A DNA stretch of 64,000 bases, taken from NCBI GenBank assembly GCA_021777835.1, contig JAJYDC010000001.1:248001-312000 (forward strand). The letters run 5' to 3'. The translations under genes and the position numbers were made by a program. Source of the stretch: Bacteroidota bacterium. Lineage in GTDB: Bacteria; Bacteroidota; Ignavibacteria; Ignavibacteriales; Ignavibacteriaceae. A model generated the notes under the pieces. It did no database searches and was not told where the DNA came from. It was given only the letters and a program-made list of their open reading frames with translations. This document shows, piece after piece, positions 55,613 through 64,000 of the stretch (positions are counted from its first letter, which is position 1; every line of letters begins with the position of its first letter).

Positions 55613-56362
55613 ATGAAAAATTACCTAAAAAATCCCCGTATAAGAAAAATATTATATTATATAGCAGGCTTCTTTATATTCGTACTAATAATGAATTATA
55701 TAGTCATGCCATGGTATGTATACGAACCAGAAAAGCCAGTCCCTAAAGTGGTAGGACTCAAAGCTGAAGATGCTATTAATATCTTAAAGAGTGCTGATTT
55801 ATCTCCCGTTCTTGGAGACACTACTTATGACGAAAAGTACCCGAAAGGTAGTGTAATCTACCAAAGGCCTAATGCAGGAGAAATAGTCAAGATCAATAGG
55901 AGAATATATTTGTTTATTAGTGGCGGAGAACCAACAGTCATAGTACCGACACTAATAGGTAAATCAGTCCGTGATGCAAAGTTCAGTCTTGAACGACTAG
56001 GACTAAATCTTGGGAAAATAGATTCCCTAACATCATCCAGCCCAACTGATATGATATTTGATCAGCAATATGCTTCAGGTACCACCTTAAAAAAAGGAGA
56101 CTACGTAGGTGTCTCCCTTAGTATAGGAAATAGTACAGGTGGAATCGTTGTCCCAAACCTAATAGGCAAATCGCTTACAGAAGCCGAGAAAATATTAACT
56201 GACAGTACTTTGAAAGTAGGAAAGATCAATTATCAACCATCAGTTTCCTTATTACCTAATACAGTTCTGGACCAATATCCGAGCACAGGTATTAGAGTTA
56301 TCTCCGGATCAACAATAGATTTATTCGTAACAAAGACGTCAAACACTGTAAACGGGAATTAG
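55613..56362 (+). CDS. Membrane-anchored protein with three PASTA domains
   Basis: N-terminal TM, then three PASTA repeats (VPKVVGLKAEDAINILKSADL, VPTLIGKSVRDAKFSLERLGL, VPNLIGKSLTEAEKILTDSTL); no kinase or transpeptidase domain. Confidence 0.9.
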   Translation: MKNYLKNPRIRKILYYIAGFFIFVLIMNYIVMPWYVYEPEKPVPKVVGLKAEDAINILKSADLSPVLGDTTYDEKYPKGSVIYQRPNAGEIVKINRRIYLFISGGEPTVIVPTLIGKSVRDAKFSLERLGLNLGKIDSLTSSSPTDMIFDQQYASGTTLKKGDYVGVSLSIGNSTGGIVVPNLIGKSLTEAEKILTDSTLKVGKINYQPSVSLLPNTVLDQYPSTGIRVISGSTIDLFVTKTSNTVNGN

Positions 56363-56364
56363 AA

Positions 56365-57027
56365 GTGAAACATAAATCAATTTTAGCACCTTCAATATTA
56401 GCTGCAGATTTATCGAACCTAGCTCAACAAATTAGAATGGTAGAACTTTCAGGAGCTAATTGGATTCACTGTGATATAATGGACGGCCATTTTGTACCTA
56501 ACATAACCTTCGGTCCAATTATAGTAAAAGCTGCAAGAAGTGTTACCAAACTTCCGCTAGATGTCCATTTGATGATAGAGAATCCGGATGATTACCTTGA
56601 AGATTTTATTAAAGCTGGAGCTAACTCAGTTACCGTACATGAGGAAGCAGTTATTCATCTAAATAGAACTATTAGCGAAATAAAAAACTTAGGAGCGAAG
56701 GCTGGAGTAGCAATAAATCCATCAACACCTGTCAGCGCTCTTGAGGATATTGCTGAGTATGTTGACCTAGTCCTAATTATGTCAGTGAATCCTGGGTTTG
56801 GCGGTCAGTCTTTCATAAGTAATTCCTTGCGGAAGGTTACGGAAGTTGCGGAATTAAGAAAAAGAAGGAATGCTAATTTTCTAATAGAAATAGATGGTGG
56901 CATCGATACTACTACAGCAAGGCCAGCAATAGATGCTGGATGTGATGTACTAGTTGCAGGCACATCAATATTCAAAAGCAACAATATTTCTGCGGCTACA
57001 ATAGAGCTAATAAATATTATTGGTTAG
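56365..57027 (+). CDS. rpe: Ribulose-phosphate 3-epimerase
   Basis: LAPSILAADLSNL, HCDIMDGHFVPNITFGP, DVHLMIENPD, MSVNPGFGGQSFI, EIDGGI. Confidence 0.98.
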   Translation: MKHKSILAPSILAADLSNLAQQIRMVELSGANWIHCDIMDGHFVPNITFGPIIVKAARSVTKLPLDVHLMIENPDDYLEDFIKAGANSVTVHEEAVIHLNRTISEIKNLGAKAGVAINPSTPVSALEDIAEYVDLVLIMSVNPGFGGQSFISNSLRKVTEVAELRKRRNANFLIEIDGGIDTTTARPAIDAGCDVLVAGTSIFKSNNISAATIELINIIG

Positions 57028-57111
57028 ATGTTGGTTGACTAGTACTATTAGTCATCACAAATACATGCCTTATTTTTATAGTACATTCTTAGAATAATAA
57101 AAGGATTATTT

Positions 57112-58266
57112 TTGATCGTTCAGATACTAAATCTTTCCTCGTTTGTAGTCTTCAACACGTATTGCAAAGTTTATAATATAGACCAAACCATTCGTCAACA
57201 AGGAATTCCTGGTTTAGAAATTCGCAATATTCCAATTAGCGTTGCACATGATGTCCAAAACAAAATATGTAATGACAAGAAATCTTGCTTCATAAAAACC
57301 AACGAGCAAGGTGAAGCAAGTGTTCTTTTAATAGCAACTTTCAATGAGTTAAAAGAATTAGCAAAAATCTCTTTTGGGCAAATAAATGAAGAGCTTGGAA
57401 AGAAAATAATAACGACGATTAACAACTTTGAAGCATATGATTCAAAGGAATACATAATCGGAAAGAAAGTTTTTAATTTTAATAATGCATATGTTATGGG
57501 GATTCTAAATGTAACTCCTGATTCCTTTTCAGACGGAGGTTTATATTATGACAAAGAATCAGCTGTGAAGCATGCTATAGATATGATTGATTTAGGTGCT
57601 GATATTGTTGACATTGGTGGCGAATCTACACGACCAGGCTCTGAGATGGTACAAGTTGAAGAAGAAATTGAAAGAGTAATTCCGGTATTGGATAGGCTTT
57701 TATTCTATAGACCCAATGCGATAATTTCCGTGGATACAAACAAATCTGTAGTTGCTGAAAAAGCTCTCAAACATGGGGCAAAGATAATAAATGACATAAG
57801 CGGGTTAACTTTCGATCCTGAAATAGCTAGAGTTGTAAAACATTACAATGCAGCTTTAATTATTATGCACATTAAAGGAAAACCAAAAGATATGCAAGTA
57901 GCTCCATCTTACAATAATGTTGTAAGTGAAATTTATGACTTCTTATACGACAAATTACTTTATGCAAAAGAGATTGGAGTTGAGGGCTTATTTATAGATC
58001 CAGGAATTGGATTTGGGAAGAGCATTGATAATAATTTTGAAATTATAAGAAGACTAGAGGAGTTTAGGGGATTAGGATATCCAATAATGATAGGAATATC
58101 GAGAAAATCCTTCTTGGGTAAAACACTTAACCTAGATATAAATTTACGCGATACTGCAACTACAATTGCTGAATCAATGTCGGTAAAGAATGGTGCTAGA
58201 ATCATTAGAACGCATAATGTATATTACGGAATGCAAGTCTGTAAACTTATGAATCATCTTAATTAG
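57112..58266 (+). CDS. folP: Dihydropteroate synthase with ~120-aa N-terminal extension
   Basis: MGILNVTPDSFSDGG, DIGGESTRPGSE, ISVDTNKSVVAEKAL, INDISG, DPGIGFGKS; TTG start. Confidence 0.93.
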   Translation: MIVQILNLSSFVVFNTYCKVYNIDQTIRQQGIPGLEIRNIPISVAHDVQNKICNDKKSCFIKTNEQGEASVLLIATFNELKELAKISFGQINEELGKKIITTINNFEAYDSKEYIIGKKVFNFNNAYVMGILNVTPDSFSDGGLYYDKESAVKHAIDMIDLGADIVDIGGESTRPGSEMVQVEEEIERVIPVLDRLLFYRPNAIISVDTNKSVVAEKALKHGAKIINDISGLTFDPEIARVVKHYNAALIIMHIKGKPKDMQVAPSYNNVVSEIYDFLYDKLLYAKEIGVEGLFIDPGIGFGKSIDNNFEIIRRLEEFRGLGYPIMIGISRKSFLGKTLNLDINLRDTATTIAESMSVKNGARIIRTHNVYYGMQVCKLMNHLN

Positions 58267-58268
58267 CA

Positions 58269-59087
58269 ATGATTGAACTATTTAAAATTGGTTTCCTTAC
58301 TGTTTCATTTACGGATATAATTGACATTTTAATAGTAACGTTTATTATTTATAAACTCTACGTGCTATTAAATAAAACTATAGCAGCTCAGATATTTGTA
58401 GGGTTAATGATAATCCTATTCTTATCTTTTGTTGCTCAGGCCGTAAACCTAAAAGTCCTAAGTTGGCTATTAAGATTCGTTACTGATGTTTGGGTAATAG
58501 CATTTGTAATTCTATTTCAACCTGAAATCCGAAGGCTGCTTGTAATAGTAGCAAGAAATCCCTTCTTCCGACTGTTTGTTAAATCTGAGACAACGCAAGC
58601 AGCTTCTATAATTACAGAAGCGGCATTTGAGCTTTCACAACGGCAGCATGGAGCTTTGATGGTAGTAATTAAATCAACAGGAATACGAGGTTATGTCGAA
58701 ACTGGCGAAATATTAAATGCAAAACTAAGTGCGGCACTTCTTGAATCTATTTTCTTCCCCCGATCTCCAATGCACGATGGTGCAGTAGTGATTAATAAAG
58801 AAATCATCGAGGCCGCAAGATGCACACTGCCTCTTTCATTAACGACAAGGATGAATGGTGATAGTCTGGGTATGAGACATCGAGCTGGACTCGGGATTTC
58901 TGAACAAGCGGACGTAATCAGTGTAATTGTTTCTGAAGAAACCGGAAGCATTTCGATTGCAGAAGATGGTCAGATATATAAAGGATTATCAAAAGAAGCA
59001 TTAAGAATAAAATTATCAAAAGCATTTAAAGCACCAAATTCAAAAGGATGGCGAAGGTTAATTGAACAATATATTAAAGAAAAATAA
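58269..59087 (+). CDS. cdaA: Diadenylate cyclase (c-di-AMP synthase), CdaA type
   Basis: N-terminal TM helices, DAC motifs MHDGAVVI and MRHRAGLGISEQ. Confidence 0.95.
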   Translation: MIELFKIGFLTVSFTDIIDILIVTFIIYKLYVLLNKTIAAQIFVGLMIILFLSFVAQAVNLKVLSWLLRFVTDVWVIAFVILFQPEIRRLLVIVARNPFFRLFVKSETTQAASIITEAAFELSQRQHGALMVVIKSTGIRGYVETGEILNAKLSAALLESIFFPRSPMHDGAVVINKEIIEAARCTLPLSLTTRMNGDSLGMRHRAGLGISEQADVISVIVSEETGSISIAEDGQIYKGLSKEALRIKLSKAFKAPNSKGWRRLIEQYIKEK

Positions 59088-59730
59088 AGTTTGTGCTGTT
59101 ATTCCGTTTTATAACGAAAGTAAAAGTATAGGTGGAATAATAAGAGATACACTACCTTTTGTTGACAGAGTTATTGCAGTTAATGATGGTTCTACTGACG
59201 ATTCACTATTAAATGTTGTGAAAGACGATAGAGTCACTTTAATTAGCTACTCAGCTAATAAAGGTAAAGGTTTTGCGTTGAATGAAGGATTTAAAAAAAG
59301 CATTGAAGCGAATTTTGATTTTACGGTTACTATTGATGCAGACTTTCAACACAAACCTGAATATATACCAAGCCTTATTAAGGGACTTGAGGATAATGAT
59401 GTTATAATTGGCAACAGATTAAATAAAATGAACCGCATGCCTGTCCAAAGAATCCTAAGTAATAAGATCACTTCGTTCCTACTTAGCATAAAAACCAAGC
59501 AGAAAATATTGGATAGTCAATGCGGGTTTAGAGCTTATAGGACAAAAGTATTAAATTCAATTTTGCCTTCATTTACTGGATTTGAAGCTGAAAGTGAAAT
59601 TATTTTGAATGCAGCAAAAAATAATTTCCGAATTGCGTTTGTTTATGTACCGACAATCTATAATAATGGAAAAAGTAAAATGAGGCCATTTGAAGCCATT
59701 AAAGGGTTTATTAAAGTAATGCTGAAATGA
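59062..59730 (+). CDS. Family 2 glycosyltransferase
   Basis: CAVIPFYNESKSIGGIIRDTLPFVDRVIAVNDGSTDDS, TIDADFQHKPEYIP; TTG start overlapping cdaA end. Confidence 0.9.
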   Translation: MNNILKKNKVCAVIPFYNESKSIGGIIRDTLPFVDRVIAVNDGSTDDSLLNVVKDDRVTLISYSANKGKGFALNEGFKKSIEANFDFTVTIDADFQHKPEYIPSLIKGLEDNDVIIGNRLNKMNRMPVQRILSNKITSFLLSIKTKQKILDSQCGFRAYRTKVLNSILPSFTGFEAESEIILNAAKNNFRIAFVYVPTIYNNGKSKMRPFEAIKGFIKVMLK

Positions 59731-59736
59731 TTTAAT

Positions 59737-60198
59737 ATGAAAAATAAAAAATGGAAAATAAAAGGTTTAAGAGATGATACTCCCTTAAGTGAAACTTCAA
59801 GAATTGTGCTGCAACAAAAATTGAACCATGTTGTAAAATCAATAAATATATATTTTATTAATAATACTCCTGAAAATTTACACAGTCTTAGAATTTCACT
59901 AAGGCGCCTACGATATAACCTAGAAATATTTATTTCTTGCTTTGATGAAAAGAAAATACTATTATTTTATCATCAAGTTGAGACACTTCAAGATTGTACT
60001 GGAAATTTGAGAGACTTAGATGTATTATCGGAAAATATAATTTTGAATACTGATCGAAGCTATGACGACAAAATTAGTTTGTTAAAAGAAACAATTAGTA
60101 TTAAGAAAAAGACTTTATTTGAAGAACTTAGATCGAGCTTAACTGAATTCCTTTACGGCAAAAGCCTAAAAGAATTTAAGAAAATGATTCATAGATGA
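59737..60198 (+). CDS. Small CHAD domain protein
   Basis: ENLHSLRISLRRLRYNLEIFISCF, LQDCTGNLRDLDVLSE. Confidence 0.82.
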   Translation: MKNKKWKIKGLRDDTPLSETSRIVLQQKLNHVVKSINIYFINNTPENLHSLRISLRRLRYNLEIFISCFDEKKILLFYHQVETLQDCTGNLRDLDVLSENIILNTDRSYDDKISLLKETISIKKKTLFEELRSSLTEFLYGKSLKEFKKMIHR

Positions 60199-60208
60199 AG
60201 GAGAGTAA

Positions 60209-60886
60209 ATGAAACTTAAATATTTTTCACATTCTGCGTTTCAGATTTCCGCTAATAATGGAAAAATAATATTAATAGATCCGTTTCTAGACGGTAATCC
60301 GACATCTCCTGAAAAATCAGAGAATGTAAATGCAGATTACATTATTTTGACACATGCTCATGGCGACCATATTGGAGACGCTTTCAAGATTGCAGAAAGA
60401 TGTGGCTCTACTTTTATTTGTGTTAATGAACTAGCAAATTATTGCCAAGCTAAAGGTTTCTCAGCACATAACATGCATATCGGGGGTGCCTTTGATTTTG
60501 ATTTTGGGAGAGTCAAATTTACAATTGCACATCATGGTTCAATCACCCCAGATGGTCAATATGCTGGAGAACCTGCGGGAGTTATAATATCAATTGGTAA
60601 TATTAATATTTATCATACCGGAGATACTGGTTTATTTTATGATATGAAACTTATAGGTGAAATGAATAATATTGATATAATGCTTTTACCTATAGGAGAT
60701 AATTTTACAATGGGCATAACCGATGCTGCTAAAGCAGTTGAATTAGTTAACCCGAAATTGGCAATACCTATGCATTTTAATACGTTTCCAGTAATAGTAG
60801 TAAACCCAAAAGACTTTAAGGACAAAGTAGAAAGAGACGGTAATAAATGCAGGATAATGAATTATGGCGAAGAGATAGAATTTTGA
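60209..60886 (+). CDS. UPF0173-type metal-dependent hydrolase (metallo-beta-lactamase fold)
   Basis: MKLKYFSHSAFQI, IILTHAHGDHIGDA, NIYHTGDTGLFYDMKLIGE, IPMHFNTFP. Confidence 0.93.
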   Translation: MKLKYFSHSAFQISANNGKIILIDPFLDGNPTSPEKSENVNADYIILTHAHGDHIGDAFKIAERCGSTFICVNELANYCQAKGFSAHNMHIGGAFDFDFGRVKFTIAHHGSITPDGQYAGEPAGVIISIGNINIYHTGDTGLFYDMKLIGEMNNIDIMLLPIGDNFTMGITDAAKAVELVNPKLAIPMHFNTFPVIVVNPKDFKDKVERDGNKCRIMNYGEEIEF

Positions 60887-60994
60887 TTATCAATGTCATA
60901 AACTAAACTATATATATGAATATGTTTTTAAGGAAAAAATTAAAAGCTTATCTTACAATTGTTTTTTAATTTCAGTTTAACAAATTAGGTTTTA

Positions 60995-61765
60995 ATGGGA
61001 AAAGTAATTTCTATAGCTAATCAAAAGGGTGGGGTAGGGAAAACTACAACTTCGATAAATCTTTCATCATCGCTAGCCGCTGCAGAAAAGAGAACGTTAC
61101 TTATTGATATTGACCCTCAGTCTAATTCGTCATCAGGCTTGAGTGTCACCAATCATTCCCCATCAATTTATGAAGTATTAATCGGACAAGAAAATATTAA
61201 TGATGTAATAATTAATAGCTTTATGCCTTATCTTGATATTTTACCTTCTAATATTAATCTTGTCGGTGCTGAGATCGAGATGGTTGATATGGCAGAGCGC
61301 GAAAAACTGATGGGAAAGGCTATAAGTCAAATAAGAGACAGCTATGATTATATAGTAATAGATTGCCCACCATCTCTTGGATTATTAACTCTAAATTCTT
61401 TGACTGCTTCAGATTCAGTATTAATTCCAGTACAATGTGAATACTTTGCGCTCGAAGGTTTGGGACAGCTTTTGAATACAATTAATATTGTTAAAAATCA
61501 TTTTAATAAAAATTTAACAATAGAAGGTGTCCTATTAACAATGTTTGATATTAGACTTCGACTATCGCAGCAAGTAGCCGACGAAGTAAGAAAATATTTT
61601 GGTGATAAAGTTTATAAAACCGTTATTCATAGAAATGTGAGAATATCTGAGGCTCCTAGTTATGGTAAGCCTGTGATTCTTTATGATGCGGTATCGACTG
61701 GAGCTAAAAATTATATCTCATTAGCCGCAGAATTGTTGGAAAGAAATTCATTAGAAGTTAAATAA
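60995..61765 (+). CDS. parA: Chromosome partitioning ATPase ParA/Soj
   Basis: [54 protein letters not shown]. Confidence 0.97.
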   Translation: MGKVISIANQKGGVGKTTTSINLSSSLAAAEKRTLLIDIDPQSNSSSGLSVTNHSPSIYEVLIGQENINDVIINSFMPYLDILPSNINLVGAEIEMVDMAEREKLMGKAISQIRDSYDYIVIDCPPSLGLLTLNSLTASDSVLIPVQCEYFALEGLGQLLNTINIVKNHFNKNLTIEGVLLTMFDIRLRLSQQVADEVRKYFGDKVYKTVIHRNVRISEAPSYGKPVILYDAVSTGAKNYISLAAELLERNSLEVK

Positions 61766-61766
61766 A

Positions 61767-62711
61767 ATGAGCAAACTGAAATCAAGTCTTGGTAGAGGAT
61801 TAGATGCTTTAATCAATCAACAATATTTTGATGAAAGCAATCCCGTTTCAAATTATAAAGAAATAAAAAATGATGATGGGAAGGATTATGATATACTGGT
61901 AAAAATTCCTGTTGGAATGATTTCCCCAAATCCTTATCAGCCAAGGATGAACTTCGACCCGGAGGCCTTAGATGAATTGAAGAGGTCTATACTTTCTCAT
62001 GGATTAATTCAGCCAATTACAGTAAGAAGATTTGAAAGTAAATATGAACTAATTTCTGGAGAACGAAGATTAAAAGCCTGCCGTGATATAGGGTACAGAG
62101 ATATTCCGGCATATGTAATTAAAGTGGATACAGAAGAAGTAATGCTTGCTATGGCTCTTATTGAAAATATACAGCGTGAAAAATTAAATCCAATTGAAAT
62201 TAGTATTGCTTACAAGCGTTTGATGGATGATTGCCATCTTACACAAGAACAGATTGCAGAAAAAGTTGGTAAAGATAGGACTACAGTTGCAAATACTATC
62301 AGATTATTAAAATTACCTCAAGAAATTCAAGATAGTTTAATAAAAGAAGAAATTACATCTGGGCATGCAAGAGCTTTAATAAATCTACCTAATCCAGAAT
62401 TACAGCTGGACGCTCTTCACAGAATTAGAGATGGAAATTTGTCTGTTCGCAAAGTCGAGCAATTAGTTAAAAAACTCTTAAGTCTTCCTGAGTCAAATAT
62501 TAAAAAGACTATATCGATAATACCTAAAAGTAATTCCATTTCTGCGAACATGAGCGATATCGAAGACAAATTAAGGAAAGTATTCGGCACAAAGGTATTG
62601 TGTAAACAAAAGCAGGATGGCTCCGGTGAAATTACCATTGAATTTTATTCTTACGAAGAATTAGAAAGATTATTTGAGCTATTTGAAATCATTAGCAAAT
62701 CATATAATTAA
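61767..62711 (+). CDS. parB: Chromosome partitioning protein ParB/Spo0J
   Basis: LGRGLDALI, NPYQPR, LIQPITVRRFESKYELISGERRLKACRDIGYRDIPAYV, ALIENIQREKLNPIE, SGHARALI. Confidence 0.97.
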   Translation: MSKLKSSLGRGLDALINQQYFDESNPVSNYKEIKNDDGKDYDILVKIPVGMISPNPYQPRMNFDPEALDELKRSILSHGLIQPITVRRFESKYELISGERRLKACRDIGYRDIPAYVIKVDTEEVMLAMALIENIQREKLNPIEISIAYKRLMDDCHLTQEQIAEKVGKDRTTVANTIRLLKLPQEIQDSLIKEEITSGHARALINLPNPELQLDALHRIRDGNLSVRKVEQLVKKLLSLPESNIKKTISIIPKSNSISANMSDIEDKLRKVFGTKVLCKQKQDGSGEITIEFYSYEELERLFELFEIISKSYN

Positions 62712-63177
62712 AGCCTTAGTGTTGATTTTATTATTTTCATCATTGCAATTAGCTCAACAAAGGCATATACTTTCTCAAAACAACTCCAATCTCGATTCTG
62801 TTTTTGTTATGAAAAAATCTCCTTGGGACGCTGTGTTAAGAAGTGCTGTCCTTCCAGGTTGGGGACAATTTTATAACGAATCATATCTCAAAATACCAAT
62901 TATATGGGGACTCGGAGCCTGGTTTATCTATAATTGGAATTGGAATAACAAGAATTATCAACAATACAAAACTCTTTACATCCAGACCGGTAACAATATA
63001 TATGTAGGAAATCGTAATTTTTATCATGATCAGCGAGACTTATTCTCTATCTATATGGGATTGACATATTTTCTTAATTTGGTAGATGCTTACGTTGATG
63101 CTGAGTTGTTTGATTTTACAGTGAAAGGAGACAATTACTCTGGTCAACCAATGTTAAGTTTAAGGATTAAATTTTGA
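62683..63177 (+). CDS. DUF5683-like secreted/membrane protein
   Basis: Signal peptide, SPWDAVLRSAVLPGWGQFYNESYLKIPIIWGLGA; exact start uncertain (track 62674, TTG 62683 also possible), overlaps parB end. Confidence 0.8.
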   Translation: MKSLANHIIKALVLILLFSSLQLAQQRHILSQNNSNLDSVFVMKKSPWDAVLRSAVLPGWGQFYNESYLKIPIIWGLGAWFIYNWNWNNKNYQQYKTLYIQTGNNIYVGNRNFYHDQRDLFSIYMGLTYFLNLVDAYVDAELFDFTVKGDNYSGQPMLSLRIKF

Positions 63178-63884
63178 TGAACAATTCTAGTGTTTGTAAA
63201 CAATGCGGTTCTGAAAATGCCTTTTATGAATTAACATGCAGCAATTGCAAAACATATCTTCGTGAACGTGTTTATAACATTGATTTGTGGAAGGTAATTG
63301 GTTTTCTAATTGAAAGCCCCAAAGAAGCGTTTACCTTGATAATATTTGCCGAACATAAAAATTTCACATCGTTTATCATATTACTAGTTACTGGAAAATT
63401 ATTAATTAATTTAATGTTTCTATCTCTCGTCACTCATAACGATGAGCCTTCTTTCAATAACTTAATATTCATATATTTTATTCTATTAGGTATACTAATA
63501 GTTCTAGTTATATTATTCTCGTTACTATTTAAAATTGTCAACAACTTTTTTGGAATTACAACAAGAATAAAAGACGGAATTGCAATTTTAGCCTACTCCT
63601 TATTTCCATACATAATTGGTCTGATTATTCTTTTCACAATTGAGGTTACAGTGTTCGGTGGTAATATATTTTCAAATAATCCGTCACCATTTAGCCTAAA
63701 AGAATTTTTTGCTTATGCTTTGCTTTTTTTTGAAGCTATTCTAGTTCTGTGGAGCATCTTCTTAACTGTAGCAGGGATGTTAAGTCAAACGAAAAATATT
63801 ATATATTCAATCTGCCTCGCTTTGGTTTTTAATTTAACTCTCTTCTATTTATTGTACGAAGGATCTGTTACCTTTTTCAAATAG
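63174..63884 (+). CDS. Zinc-ribbon / YIP1-like membrane protein
   Basis: CKQCGSENAFYELTCSNCKTYL zinc ribbon followed by multiple TM helices typical of YIP1. Confidence 0.75.
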   Translation: MMNNSSVCKQCGSENAFYELTCSNCKTYLRERVYNIDLWKVIGFLIESPKEAFTLIIFAEHKNFTSFIILLVTGKLLINLMFLSLVTHNDEPSFNNLIFIYFILLGILIVLVILFSLLFKIVNNFFGITTRIKDGIAILAYSLFPYIIGLIILFTIEVTVFGGNIFSNNPSPFSLKEFFAYALLFFEAILVLWSIFLTVAGMLSQTKNIIYSICLALVFNLTLFYLLYEGSVTFFK

Positions 63885-64000
63885 CAATATTACATGTAAA
63901 TTGCTTGGTATTAATCTCCTTTATTTGGGAACAAGCTTACTATTGCGCCATAGCGTATACCTTGAGTGCTTACAGATACTGATGTAATATTCATAATATC

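Overview
The window reads as an AT-rich bacterial chromosome segment with densely packed, mostly housekeeping genes. Gene content and TTTG-N20-TAnnTTTG promoter-like elements suggest the Bacteroidota/Chlorobiota/Ignavibacteria group; this is inference, with no marker gene or search behind it. Main blocks: response regulators; a nnr/ydcF/nusB/MFS stretch; eukaryotic-type citrate synthase; pyrG; purN-purH; mreBCD-mrdA-rodA; dcd-pyrF; etfBA; clpS; typA; pepD; a signalling block (PAS histidine kinase, HDOD protein, small partner, Cys-rich MerR regulator); a lpd-lipB-E1(alpha/beta fusion)-E2-lipA operon; atpDC; sod; iscA-like; an atypical thioredoxin with trxB; a sialidase/BNR protein; an M16 peptidase; an orphan PASTA protein; rpe; folP; cdaA; a glycosyltransferase; a small CHAD protein; and parA-parB. 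I saw no tRNA, rRNA, CRISPR array, transposase or recognisable defence system by eye. I did not find a clearly new multi-gene system. The best second-look items are a five-copy 11-bp tandem repeat upstream of the M16 peptidase, a thioredoxin-fold protein with CCGRMGPMC in place of WCGPC, a MerR regulator with an 8-Cys C-terminal domain facing an inverted-repeat-rich region upstream of lpd, and a predicted leaderless promoter on the PASTA gene.
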